Assembly (NCBI RefSeq): GCF_001426405.1
Contig: NZ_LMEP01000001.1
Span: 311,241-375,240, forward strand
From: Streptomyces sp. Root1304
Lineage (GTDB): Bacteria; Actinomycetota; Actinomycetes; Streptomycetales; Streptomycetaceae
DNA length: 64,000 bases
Reading direction: 5' to 3'
Below the pieces are notes generated by a model. The model did not search any database and was not told the DNA's origin. It worked only from the letters and a program-made list of their open reading frames with translations. Shown piece after piece: positions 48,567-57,281 of this stretch; the first letter of the stretch is position 1; each line of letters opens with the position of its first letter. The position numbers and the translations under genes are program-made.

Positions 48567-49901
48567 TTAGGAGTCGGGGGTGTTGAGCTCGGGTCCGAGG
48601 AGCCAGGCGGCGATCTCGCGGATCGCGCCGGAGCCGCCCGGGGTGACGGTGACCGCGCGGGCCGCGGCCCGTACGGAGTCGTGGGCGCTGCTCACCGCGA
48701 CGGGCCAGCCGACGAGGTGGAAGCAGGGAAGGTCGTTGACGTCGTTTCCGGCGTAGAGCACGCGCTGCGGGTCGATGCCCTCCGCGTCGCACCACTCCTT
48801 GAGGGCCCGGTCCTTGCGGTCGATGCCGTGCAGGACGGGGATCTTGAGCTTGCGGGCGCGGGCGGCGACGACGGCGTTCTGCTCGGTGGAGAGGATGAGG
48901 ACGGGCAGTCCGGCGCGGCGCAGGGCGGCGATGCCGAGGCCGTCGCCGCGGTGCGCGGAGACGAACTCGCGGCCCTCGGCGTCCAGGTGGACCCGGTCGT
49001 CGGTCTGGGTGCCGTCGAAGTCGAGGACGACGGCGTCGACGTCGGCGAAGCCGGGGGTGGCCGGGGTGTCGAGCAGCGGCGCGAGGGCGCGGGCGCGGGC
49101 CAGGTCGTGCGGGTCGTCGATCTCCAGGACCCGGGCGGGGTCGGTGACGACGAGCGCGGTGCGGCCGAAGAAGCGGTGCCGGTGGGTGCGGAAGCCGGTC
49201 GCGTCCATGGCGTAGACGGCGCCGGTCTCCAGGTACTCGGGCTCCCGGTCCTGGCGGCGGGGGCGGTGCGCCTTGTCGTGGTTGACGCCGGTGGCTCCGT
49301 CCTGGACTGTCTCGCGCCAGAGGAAGCCGTGCGTGGGGGCCGCGGTGAAGGCGGTGTCGGCGGCGCCGGAGGTGATGCGCCCGACGGCCTCGGCGACCTC
49401 GGCGGAGCCGATGAAGGGGCTCGTGCACTGGACGAGGAGGACCACGTCGGCGGGGCGGCCGTGGGTGGCCTCGAAGGCGTCCATGGCGTGCAGGACGGCG
49501 GCCTCGCTGGTGGCGGTGTCGCCGGCGATCCCGGCGGGGCGCCGGACGGCCTCGGCCCCTGCGGTACGGGCGGCCGCCGCGATGCCGGCGTCGTCGGTGG
49601 AGACCAGGACGTGGGTGACGGGTCGGGCGCCGAGGCAGGCGTGGACGGCGCGGGCCACCAGGGGGACTCCGGCCACCGGGGCGAGGTTCTTGGCGGGGAC
49701 GCCCTTGGAGCCGCCGCGCGCGGGGATCACGGCGAGCACGACGGGTGCGGGGGCGGCGGGGTCCGCGGCCGGGGCGGTGGTTCCCGCGGCCGTGGGCTCC
49801 GTGACCGGTACGGCCGTGGGCTCCGTGACCGGTACGGCCGTGGGCTCCGTGACCGGTACGGCCGTGGGCGGCTGCGCGGCGGGCGTGGCGGTGGCGCTCA
49901 T
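48567..49901 (-). CDS. neuA: CMP-nonulosonate cytidylyltransferase fused to HAD phosphatase
   Basis: This is a 444-residue bifunctional protein. After a disordered N-terminus with three TAVPVTEP repeats, the cytidylyltransferase (about 50-280) starts AVIPARGGSKGVPAKNLAPV and includes LLVQCTSPFI. The C-terminal part (about 285-440) is a KDO8P-phosphatase-like HAD domain: VVLDFDGTQTDDRV, ILSTEQN, KDRAL and AGNDVNDLPCF. The phosphatase would dephosphorylate a nine-carbon acid 9-phosphate before CTP activation. The ATG overlaps the upstream stop by one base (TGATG). Confidence 0.9.
   Translation of the reverse strand: MSATATPAAQPPTAVPVTEPTAVPVTEPTAVPVTEPTAAGTTAPAADPAAPAPVVLAVIPARGGSKGVPAKNLAPVAGVPLVARAVHACLGARPVTHVLVSTDDAGIAAAARTAGAEAVRRPAGIAGDTATSEAAVLHAMDAFEATHGRPADVVLLVQCTSPFIGSAEVAEAVGRITSGAADTAFTAAPTHGFLWRETVQDGATGVNHDKAHRPRRQDREPEYLETGAVYAMDATGFRTHRHRFFGRTALVVTDPARVLEIDDPHDLARARALAPLLDTPATPGFADVDAVVLDFDGTQTDDRVHLDAEGREFVSAHRGDGLGIAALRRAGLPVLILSTEQNAVVAARARKLKIPVLHGIDRKDRALKEWCDAEGIDPQRVLYAGNDVNDLPCFHLVGWPVAVSSAHDSVRAAARAVTVTPGGSGAIREIAAWLLGPELNTPDS
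49789..49869 (-). repeat. 24-bp tandem repeat, 3.4 copies
   Basis: Units at 49789-49812, 49813-49836 and 49837-49860 are identical, with a 9-bp partial copy after. They encode TAVPVTEP repeats in the NeuA-like N-terminus; a likely length-polymorphic tract. Confidence 0.9.
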
Positions 49902-51190
49902 CAGAGTTCTCCCAGGCGGCGGATGACGGGGGCGACGCGTTGCACGCCGTGGCGGTACGCGCCCCGCGCGGCCTCCCGGACGACCCGGCGCAGTCCGCTC
50001 TCGCGGGGCTCCGGCGCGGTGACGTCCAGGCGGTGGCGGGCGAGGATCCCGGGCAGGTAGCCGGGGGCCGTCTCCGCGGTGTAGTAGGGGGTGATCGGGG
50101 GCAGCCCGGGAAGCGCCAGGAGGGCGGCGACCCGGTCGCGGGCGGCGTCGAAGGCGGCCTCGTACGGGCTGTCGGAGGCGACGCCCTGCCGGCCGAGCCA
50201 GGTCTCGTCGGGCGTCGGCGCGAGCCCCTTGTCGAGCCGGTCGAAGGAGGCGAGCAGACCGGAGCCGACGAAGTGGTGGTTGCCGAGCGCCTCGCGGACC
50301 CCGAGGTCGGTGAGGATCGCGGTGGGGATGCGCCGGTGGAGGGCTTCGAGCGCGGCCGTCGAGGAGACGGTGACCAGGAGGTCGGTGCGGTCGAGGACCT
50401 CGCCCATGTGCCCGTACACGAGGCGGAAGTTGGCCGGCGGGTCGAGCTCGCGGACCAGCTTCTGGAAGGGGAACTCCTCCAGGTGCGTGGTGTGTTCGCC
50501 CGGCTTGGAGCGGAGCTTGAGGAGGACCTCGCGGCCCGGGTGGAGGCGGGCGTGCTCGACGAGGCGGCGGAGCACGTAGGCCCGTTCGGCCCGGGTGGCG
50601 GGCACGGACGGCTGGGCGGCGAAGACCAGGGTGTCGCGGCCGGCCTCGGGGGTGTGCGGGGCGCCGCCGAGGAAGGGCAGCGCGGCCTCGACGACCGAGT
50701 CGGCGTCCGCGCCCACTCCCTCGTACACGGCGCGGAAGCGCTCGGCGTCGTGGCGGGAGTTGGCGAGGACCACATCGGCGCCGTGGCGCAGCAGGAGTCC
50801 GTCGGTGAGCTTCTCGTAGACGACGCCGACGTAGCCGGTGACGACCAGGGGGCGCCGTTCGAGCCCCAGGTCCGCGAGGCCCTGGAGGACGGCCCGCACG
50901 GTGCCTCCGACGAGGGCGAGCACCACGACGTCGTACGCCTCGCCGCGTTCCGCCGCGTCCCGTACCGCGCGCAGGAACTCCGCGCCCGTCACCTCGCCGG
51001 GGGTCGTCGTGGACACCCCGGTCTCGGCGAGCTGCCGGGCGGTCGGAGTGGCCCGTCCGCGCAGGACGAATCCGGTGGGTTCGGCGGTCGCCGTGGTGAT
51101 GCGGCGCGCCGTGAGGGCGCCCCATTTCCACCGGGTGTCGGAGTCGGCGAGTACGGCGACCCGTACCGCTTCTCTGGTACTTGCTGGCAC
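49901..51190 (-). CDS. Putative glycosyltransferase (DUF6716-like) of the nonulosonate cluster
   Basis: This is a 429-residue cytoplasmic protein with a GT-B-like pattern. The opening is VRVAVLADSDTRWKWGALTARRI, then VVVTGYVGVVYEKL, LLKLRSKPGEH, and VSSTAALEALHRRIPTAIL near the nucleotide-sugar region. It is the first gene of the four-gene minus-strand operon. The GTG at 51190 is preceded by TAGCGT with a 7-nt gap, a leaderless arrangement mirrored on the divergent gene. The exact reaction is unknown. Confidence 0.65.
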   Translation of the reverse strand: MPASTREAVRVAVLADSDTRWKWGALTARRITTATAEPTGFVLRGRATPTARQLAETGVSTTTPGEVTGAEFLRAVRDAAERGEAYDVVVLALVGGTVRAVLQGLADLGLERRPLVVTGYVGVVYEKLTDGLLLRHGADVVLANSRHDAERFRAVYEGVGADADSVVEAALPFLGGAPHTPEAGRDTLVFAAQPSVPATRAERAYVLRRLVEHARLHPGREVLLKLRSKPGEHTTHLEEFPFQKLVRELDPPANFRLVYGHMGEVLDRTDLLVTVSSTAALEALHRRIPTAILTDLGVREALGNHHFVGSGLLASFDRLDKGLAPTPDETWLGRQGVASDSPYEAAFDAARDRVAALLALPGLPPITPYYTAETAPGYLPGILARHRLDVTAPEPRESGLRRVVREAARGAYRHGVQRVAPVIRRLGEL

Positions 51191-51197
51191 GCCGAGG

Positions 51198-51409
51198 ACG
51201 CTAGAAGGGCATTCCGCTTTTCGGCCCAACTGGGCCACAACAAACGGTGAACAGCGCCTCTCCGCCTGCTGAAGTGGGTCGCCATTCGGACGTGGGGCGG
51301 CCGATTTCCCTTGCGGGGAAAGGTGGTTAAGCGGCCCGCCGCTTGGTGTTCACCGAACAGCTTCCCACCGGTCGGTGGGAATGCCGGGTCGGCGCCTAGC
51401 GTCGGCCGG
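51198..51409. promoter_or_regulatory. Divergent leaderless promoters of the nonulosonate cluster
   Basis: TAGCGT boxes occur on both strands (minus: 51198-51203; plus: 51397-51402), each exactly 7 nt before a GTG start. The ACCGGTCGGTGGG patch at 51367-51379 is an imperfect repeat. No other gene is seen. Confidence 0.6.
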
Positions 51410-52510
51410 GTGGTCAAGCTCTCCGTCGTCGTGCCGTTCTTCAACGTGCAGACATACGCCCCCGACACCCTCACCAGCCTGCGGGCCAACGCCCGCGAGG
51501 ACTTCGAGTTCCTCCTCGTCGACGACTGCTCGTCGGACGGGACGCCCGAGCTCCTCGAACGGGCCGCGCGCGAGATCCCGGGTGCCGTCCTGATCAGGCA
51601 CGAACAGAACGAGGGCCTCGCCACGGCCCGGAACACCGGCCTCGACGCCGCCCGGGGCGAGTACCTCGCCTTCCTGGACGGGGACGACTGGCTCGCCCCC
51701 GGGTACTACGCCCGGCTGGTCGCCGCGGCCGAGGAACTGGGCTGCGACTTCCTGCGCACCGACCACGTCTCGGTCACCGGGCGGAACCGGTCGGTCCGCC
51801 GGGCGCCGGTTCCCCGCCGCGCGGAGGTCCTGAACCCCCGGGACGCGATCCTGCCGGCGCACCGGACGACCTCGGTCGACTACCCGTACGCCTGGGCGGG
51901 GATCTACCACCGGCGGCTCCTGGACCGGGGGCTGCTGCATTTCACGCACGGGCTGCGGACCGCCGAGGACCGGCCGTGGATCTGGAAGCTGCACCGCGAG
52001 GCGGAATCGTTCGCGGCGATCGGTGAACTCGGTGTGTTCTACCGGCGCGGGGTGGCGACCTCGCTCACGCAGATCGGTGATGTGCGGCAATTGGATTTCA
52101 TTCGCGCTTTCGATCAGGTGATCGAGGAAACGGCGCGGGACGTGGACGCGGATCTTCTTCTCCCGAAGGCCGTGCGCACGTATTGCGCGGTGATTTCCCA
52201 TCACATCGGATCGATCGAACGATTCGAACCCGAGGTGGCCCGACAGCTGAAGGCGATGAGCGCGGGCGCGCTGCGGCGGATGCCGCAGGGGGTGCTCGAC
52301 GAGGCGCTCGCGGCGATGGGCGGGGACCGCGCGACGATGCTGCGCAGGCTGCGCCGCCGCCGCCCGGCACCACCGCCGGCACCGGGCCCGGGACCGGGGT
52401 CTGGATCGGGATCGGGATCGGGCCCGACGGCAGGTCCGGCACCCGCTTCCACCCCGGCTTCCGCCACGGCCACCACCCCCGCCCCGGCCTCCTCGGAGGT
52501 GGCCGCGTGA
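51410..52510 (+). CDS. Family 2 glycosyltransferase
   Basis: This is a 366-residue GT-A enzyme. LSVVVPFFNVQTYAPDTLTSL, LLVDDCSSDGTPE and EGLATARNTGLDAARGEYLAFLDGDDW (DxD) are the canonical motifs. The C-terminus is a Pro/Gly/Ser/Ala-rich tail. Codon use around 52080-52220 is less G+C-rich than the rest of the gene. Its stop overlaps the next gene (GTGA). It probably adds the non-ulosonate sugar or linkage unit of the polymer. Confidence 0.9.
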   Translation: MVKLSVVVPFFNVQTYAPDTLTSLRANAREDFEFLLVDDCSSDGTPELLERAAREIPGAVLIRHEQNEGLATARNTGLDAARGEYLAFLDGDDWLAPGYYARLVAAAEELGCDFLRTDHVSVTGRNRSVRRAPVPRRAEVLNPRDAILPAHRTTSVDYPYAWAGIYHRRLLDRGLLHFTHGLRTAEDRPWIWKLHREAESFAAIGELGVFYRRGVATSLTQIGDVRQLDFIRAFDQVIEETARDVDADLLLPKAVRTYCAVISHHIGSIERFEPEVARQLKAMSAGALRRMPQGVLDEALAAMGGDRATMLRRLRRRRPAPPPAPGPGPGSGSGSGSGPTAGPAPASTPASATATTPAPASSEVAA

Positions 52511-53829
52511 CTGCCCGCCGTACCACCCAGATCTTCTGCGCCTCCACCCTCTACGGCGCGGTGACGCTCGCCGCCGCCCTCGACAGCGGCTGCTTCCGGC
52601 CCGCCGACCGGCGCATCCTCCTCGTCACCAACAACGCCGCCGTCCCCGAGACCACCCCGCCCCTCGACGAGGCCGAGGGCTTCGCGCGGCTGCGCGGCCG
52701 CTTCGACTCCGTCCTCTCCTGGAACGAGACGATCTCCCCGCTCCACCCGGCCGGCTGGACCCCCCGCCCGAGCGACCTCCCGATGCTCCAGCGCCATCTG
52801 CGCACGCTCTGGGACCTCGGCGACGACCACGTCGAACTCGCCCTGGAATCACTCCAGGTGACACCCGCGCTCGCCATCGCCCAGCTGCTGCCCGAGGCCC
52901 CCGTCACGGTGTACGCGGACGGTCTGATGAGCTACGGACCGACCCGCAACAAGATCGACCCGCTGATCGGCGGCCGGGTCGGACGGCTCCTCCACCTGGA
53001 CCTCGTCCCCGGGCTCGCCCCGCTGCTGCTCGCCGAGTTCGGGGCGGAGCCGGAGCCCGTACCGACCGAGGCGTTCACCACCTGCGTCGACGAACTGACC
53101 GGGCCCGCCGCCGCCGGGCCGCAGGACGGGCCCGCGCTGCTCCTCGGCCAGTACCTCGCGGCGATCAACCTGCTGACCGCCGCCGAGGAGGAGGACCTGC
53201 ACCTGCGGATGGTCCGGGGCGCGGTCGCCCGGGGCCACCGCCGGCTCGTCTTCAAGCCGCACCCGACGGCCCCCGACGCCTGGTCGAGGACGCTGGTCCG
53301 CGAGGCGGAGGCGCTCGGCGCCGAGCTGACGGTCGAGGACCGGCCGGTGCTCGCCGAGGTCCTCTACCGCGAGCTGCGGCCCGCGCTCGTCGTCGGCTGC
53401 TTCTCCACGGCGCTGCTCACCGCGAAGACCTTCTACGGGCTGCCGGTCGCCCGGGTCGGGACGCGCGCCCTGCTGGAGCGGCTCACCCCGTTCCAGAACA
53501 GCAACCGCGTCCCGCTCACCGTCGTCGACGCGGTCGTCCCGCCGCTGGAGGACGGCGGGGAGGACGACGGGGGCACGGTCGGTACGGCGGAGCTGAACGA
53601 CCTGGTCGCTGCGGTCGGCTTCGCCATGCAGCCGAAGATCCGCCCGGACCTGCGGGAGTCCGCGGTCCGGCATCTGTCGGGCCCGCTCGCGGAGCGCACC
53701 CGGCACCACTTCACCCGCCGCCGCCTCACCGTCCTGAACCTGCCGGGCGGCATCCCGCTCCCCCGTCACCCGAGGGTCCGCCGCCTGGCGCGCCGGGCGC
53801 TGCGGCTGCGGAAGGCGCTGAAGAGGTAG
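52507..53829 (+). CDS. Alpha-2,8-polysialyltransferase-family protein
   Basis: This is a 440-residue glycosyltransferase. VTVYADGLMSYGPTRNKI corresponds to the D/E-D/E-G motif, RLVFKPHPTAPDAW contains the HP motif, and LVVGCFSTALLTAK is the Ser motif for CMP-sugar binding. These three motifs define bacterial sialyl/polysialyltransferases. It is translationally coupled to the GT2 gene. Together with the 46448-47662 protein it gives the cluster two candidate nonulosonate transferases, one perhaps the polymerase. Confidence 0.82.
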   Translation: MTARRTTQIFCASTLYGAVTLAAALDSGCFRPADRRILLVTNNAAVPETTPPLDEAEGFARLRGRFDSVLSWNETISPLHPAGWTPRPSDLPMLQRHLRTLWDLGDDHVELALESLQVTPALAIAQLLPEAPVTVYADGLMSYGPTRNKIDPLIGGRVGRLLHLDLVPGLAPLLLAEFGAEPEPVPTEAFTTCVDELTGPAAAGPQDGPALLLGQYLAAINLLTAAEEEDLHLRMVRGAVARGHRRLVFKPHPTAPDAWSRTLVREAEALGAELTVEDRPVLAEVLYRELRPALVVGCFSTALLTAKTFYGLPVARVGTRALLERLTPFQNSNRVPLTVVDAVVPPLEDGGEDDGGTVGTAELNDLVAAVGFAMQPKIRPDLRESAVRHLSGPLAERTRHHFTRRRLTVLNLPGGIPLPRHPRVRRLARRALRLRKALKR

Positions 53830-53845
53830 CGGAGGGCCGAAAGCG

Positions 53846-53882
53846 GCGGGCCCGGGAACCCGTGCGGGGGTCCCGGGCCCGC
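53846..53882. terminator. Bidirectional terminator between the polymer cluster and MerR
   Basis: A 12-bp perfect stem (GCGGGCCCGGGA and complement) with a CCCG/CGGG inner helix. Confidence 0.85.
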
Positions 53883-53896
53883 AGGCCTGTGCGGGC

Positions 53897-54718
53897 TCAG
53901 GCGCGGACGATCTCCTCCTGGATCTCCGTCACCCACTGCGCGCGGTCCTCGGGGCACTCCAGGTACAGCTCGCGGGCGTAGTGCCGCGTCTCGTACCCGT
54001 TGGCCTCGATCCAGCGCGCCAGGGTCTGCGCGGTCGGCAGGATCGTGTCCATCGAGCCGCGGTGGACGACGGTCGCCGCCTCCTCGATGCCGGGCAGGAC
54101 GTGCACCTCGACGCCCTCCACGACCGTCCCCTCAGGGACGGTCATCGCGGCGTGCACGAGGACGGAGCCGTCGCCCTTGCCCGCGTCCTCGTAGTACGCG
54201 ATCCCGGGCCCGAACCCGGTGAGCCCGGCGGCCTCCAGGCGGCCGCACAGCTCGTCGTACAGCGGTCCGATGACCGGGGTGATGTCGTGCGGGCCGAAGC
54301 TCGCGGCGACCGCGCTCAGCTCGGCGATCCGGACGGCGGGGATCTTCTTGACGACGACGTCCTGGGTGGACATGCGTCCCTCGCTCTCGATGGCTCGGAG
54401 CCTCGCGCCGACCTGGGCGAGCCGTGCCCGCGCCTCCGTCAGGGCCGCTTCCAGCTCGGCCCGGCGGAGCCGCAGCATCCCCCGCAGCTCGTCCGCGTCG
54501 ATCTTCTCGCCGAGGATCGCCCCCACCTGTTCGAGCGTGAAGCCGAGGTCCTTGAGCGCGATGACGCGGTTGAGCAGGGCGAGCTGGTCCGCGGTGTAGA
54601 AGCGGTAGCCGCTGTGCGGGTCGACGTGGGCCGGGCGCAGCAGTCCGATGGCGTCGTAGTGACGCAGCATCCGGACCGACACCCGCCCGTGCCGGGCGAA
54701 GTCTCCGATGGTGAACAT
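53897..54718 (-). CDS. MerR-family regulator with GyrI-like effector domain
   Basis: This is a 273-residue activator of the BmrR/TipA type. The HTH is MFTIGDFARHGRVSVRMLRHYDAIGLL, followed by the dimer coiled coil (about 80-115) and a GyrI-like small-molecule domain (about 120-270) with VVVKKIPAVRIAEL and ECPEDRAQWVTEIQ. A palindrome in a long-spacer promoter lies upstream, so it is probably autoregulated. It follows the LysE-type exporter gene by 64 nt on the same strand. Confidence 0.92.
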   Translation of the reverse strand: MFTIGDFARHGRVSVRMLRHYDAIGLLRPAHVDPHSGYRFYTADQLALLNRVIALKDLGFTLEQVGAILGEKIDADELRGMLRLRRAELEAALTEARARLAQVGARLRAIESEGRMSTQDVVVKKIPAVRIAELSAVAASFGPHDITPVIGPLYDELCGRLEAAGLTGFGPGIAYYEDAGKGDGSVLVHAAMTVPEGTVVEGVEVHVLPGIEEAATVVHRGSMDTILPTAQTLARWIEANGYETRHYARELYLECPEDRAQWVTEIQEEIVRA

Positions 54719-54737
54719 GACGACCCCTACGGAACGG

Positions 54738-54759
54738 CCTCACACGGTGTGAGGGTCAA
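54738..54759 (-). promoter_or_regulatory. MerR-type operator/promoter
   Basis: The 17-bp palindrome CCTCACAC-G-GTGTGAGG (54738-54754) lies just inside a TTGACC -35 (54754-54759, minus strand). A 19-bp spacer to TTCCGT is the stretched spacing typical of MerR-controlled promoters. Confidence 0.75.
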
Positions 54760-54782
54760 GCGGAGACGGTGCGGTGAGGCGG

Positions 54783-55436
54783 TCAGGCGCTGCTGAGGGA
54801 GAGCTTCGCGGCGAAGCCGAGGAAGAGGGCGCCGGCGGCGGAGGTCGCTCCGGCGGAGAGGCGCCTGCGGCGGCGGAACGCGGACGCGAGACGGGTGCCG
54901 CCGAAGATCAGCATCGTCAGGTAGAGGAAGCTGCCGATCTCCAGCAGGGTGCCGAGCACCAGGAAGGAGAGCGCCGGGTAGGCGTACGACGGGTCCACGA
55001 ACTGCACGAAGAAGGAGATCAGGAAGAGGATCGCCTTCGGGTTGAAGAGGCTGATGACGAGGGCCCTGCGGTACGGGTTCTCCCCCGGCGTCGCGAGGAC
55101 CGGCTCCGGCTCGTCGGTCACCGTCTCGGCGCGCGAGCGCCACATCGCCCAGGCGGACCGCAGCATCCCGTACGCCATCCAGGCCAGGTAGCCGGCGCCC
55201 GCGTACTTCACGATCATGAAGAGCAGCGGGGTGGTCTGGAGGAGCGAGGCCGCGCCGAGGGCGGCCAGCGTCATCAGGACCGCGTCGCCGGTGAACACCC
55301 CGGCGGCGGCCTGGTATCCGGTCCGGGTGCCCTTGCGGGCGGCGACGGACAGGACGTACAGCGAGTTCGGCCCCGGCAGGAGAATGATGAGGACGAGCCC
55401 GGCGAGATAGGTCGGCAGATCGGTGACACCCAGCAT
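54783..55436 (-). CDS. LysE/RhtB-family amino-acid exporter
   Basis: This is a 217-residue membrane protein with six hydrophobic segments. ILLPGPNSLYVLSVAARKGTRTGYQAAAG is the LysE/LeuE N-terminal signature and FNPKAILFLISFF the second conserved block. It exports amino acids or derivatives such as leucine/homoserine; the precise substrate is unknown. The MerR gene follows it. Confidence 0.9.
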   Translation of the reverse strand: MLGVTDLPTYLAGLVLIILLPGPNSLYVLSVAARKGTRTGYQAAAGVFTGDAVLMTLAALGAASLLQTTPLLFMIVKYAGAGYLAWMAYGMLRSAWAMWRSRAETVTDEPEPVLATPGENPYRRALVISLFNPKAILFLISFFVQFVDPSYAYPALSFLVLGTLLEIGSFLYLTMLIFGGTRLASAFRRRRRLSAGATSAAGALFLGFAAKLSLSSA

Positions 55437-55506
55437 GAAGCGGAGTCTCGCACACCGGTACGAGACTCCGCTTTGGGTTTCGACAGGTGGAATTGTCAGA
55501 CAGGCC

Positions 55507-57087
55507 CTAGAACGCGTCGGTCGGGACGTACGTGCCCCAGACCTCCCGCAGCGCGTTGCAGACCTCGCCGACCGTCGCCCGCGCCTTGAGGGCCGTCTTC
55601 ATCGGGTACAGGACGTTGTCCGTGCCCTCGGCCGCCTTCTTCAGTTCGACGAGCGCCGCGTCCACGGCCGACTGGTCGCGTTCCTGCCGGAGCCTCGCGA
55701 GGCGCTCGGCCTGCTGGGCCTCGATCGCCGGGTCGACGCGGAGCGGCTCGTAGGGCTCCTCGACGTCGATCGTGTAGCGGTTGACGCCGACGACGACCCT
55801 CTCGCCGCTGTCGGTCTCCTGCGCGATCCGGTAGGCGGAGCGCTCGATCTCGCCCTTCTGGAAGCCGCGCTCGATCGCGCTGACCGCGCCGCCCATCTCC
55901 TCGACCCGGCCCATCAGCTCCAGGGCCGCCGCCTCGACGTCGTCCGTCATCTTCTCGACGACGTAGCTGCCGGCGAAGGGGTCGACGGTCGCGGTGACGT
56001 CGGTCTCGTACGCCAGGACCTGCTGGGTGCGCAGGGCGAGGCGGGCGGACTTGTCCGTCGGCAGGGCGATGGCCTCGTCGAAGGAGTTGGTGTGCAGCGA
56101 CTGCGTCCCGCCGAGGACGGCCGCGAGGCCCTGTACGGCGACCCGCACGAGGTTGACCTCGGGCTGCTGGGCGGTGAGCTGCACGCCCGCGGTCTGGGTG
56201 TGGAAGCGGAGCATCAGCGACTTGGGGTTCTTCGCGCCGAACTCCTCCTTCATGACCCGCGCCCAGATCCGGCGGGCCGCCCGGAACTTGGCGACCTCCT
56301 CCAGGATGGTCGTGCGGGCCACGAAGAAGAAGGAGAGGCGGGGCGCGAAGTCGTCCACGTCCATGCCGGCGGCGACGGCGGTCCGCACGTACTCGATGCC
56401 GTCGGCGAGGGTGAACGCGATCTCCTGCGCGGGCGAGGCACCGGCCTCGGCCATGTGGTAGCCGGAGATCGAGATGGTGTTCCACTTGGGGATCTCGGTC
56501 CGGCAGTACTTGAAGATGTCCGCGATCAGCCGCAGCGAGGGCTTCGGCGGGAAGATGTACGTCCCGCGGGCGATGTACTCCTTCAGCACGTCGTTCTGGA
56601 TGGTGCCGGTCAGCTTGTCGGCCGGGACGCCCTGCTCCTCGCCGACGAGCTGGTAGAGGAGCAGCAGGAGGGCGCCGGGGGCGTTGATGGTCATCGACGT
56701 GGAGACCTTGTCCAGCGGAATGCCGTCGAACAGGACGCGCATGTCGTCGAGGGAGTCGATCGCGACGCCGACCTTGCCGACCTCGCCGGAGGCGATGGGC
56801 GCGTCCGAGTCGTGGCCCATCTGCGTCGGCAGGTCGAAGGCGACGGAGAGCCCCATGGTGCCGTTGGCGATGAGTTGCTTGTAGCGGGCGTTGGACTCGA
56901 CGGCGGTGCCGAAGCCCGCGTACTGCCGCATCGTCCACGGCCGTCCCGTGTACATCGACGGGTACACGCCGCGCGTGAAGGGGTACGCGCCCGGCTCACC
57001 CAGCTTCTCGGCGGGGTCCCATCCGTCCAGGGCGTCCGGTCCGTAGACCGGCTCGACGGGCAGCCCCGACTCCGACTCGCGCGCCAT
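55507..57087 (-). CDS. Methylmalonyl-CoA mutase-like large subunit without B12 domain
   Basis: This is a 526-residue TIM-barrel catalytic subunit of an adenosylcobalamin-dependent acyl-CoA mutase. [67 protein letters not shown] and [12 protein letters not shown] are hallmarks. The C-terminal cobalamin-binding domain (DxHxxG) is absent, so a separate small subunit is needed and is not coded here. The active-site Tyr and Arg of methylmalonyl-CoA mutase appear kept, but isobutyryl- or another acyl-CoA specificity cannot be excluded. The ATG at 57087 follows a GGGAGG purine stretch. Confidence 0.93.
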   Translation of the reverse strand: MARESESGLPVEPVYGPDALDGWDPAEKLGEPGAYPFTRGVYPSMYTGRPWTMRQYAGFGTAVESNARYKQLIANGTMGLSVAFDLPTQMGHDSDAPIASGEVGKVGVAIDSLDDMRVLFDGIPLDKVSTSMTINAPGALLLLLYQLVGEEQGVPADKLTGTIQNDVLKEYIARGTYIFPPKPSLRLIADIFKYCRTEIPKWNTISISGYHMAEAGASPAQEIAFTLADGIEYVRTAVAAGMDVDDFAPRLSFFFVARTTILEEVAKFRAARRIWARVMKEEFGAKNPKSLMLRFHTQTAGVQLTAQQPEVNLVRVAVQGLAAVLGGTQSLHTNSFDEAIALPTDKSARLALRTQQVLAYETDVTATVDPFAGSYVVEKMTDDVEAAALELMGRVEEMGGAVSAIERGFQKGEIERSAYRIAQETDSGERVVVGVNRYTIDVEEPYEPLRVDPAIEAQQAERLARLRQERDQSAVDAALVELKKAAEGTDNVLYPMKTALKARATVGEVCNALREVWGTYVPTDAF

Positions 57088-57281
57088 GCGTTGTGCCTCC
57101 CGATAGCTGTGTACTCAGCGGTAGCGACCCTCGCGACGGACTGTAGCGGCGGCTGTCCGAGCGATGGAGGGCAGCGCGCTGGGACCTTCCTCACAGCATG
57201 CGCGGTCCGCCGCCCGGGAGCGCAACCGCACACGCGCGGGAAGCATCCCTAGCTACACACGAGTCGTCCCGGGGGGCAATC

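Noticed and set aside
49789..49869. Short regularly repeated units as a CRISPR array
   Set aside because: The units are contiguous without unique spacers and lie in frame in a coding sequence.
46448..53829. Prophage or pathogen-style capsule island
   Set aside because: No integrase, phage structural gene or Wzx/Wzy/Kps export gene is present; motifs fit a wall glycopolymer cluster of Streptomyces.
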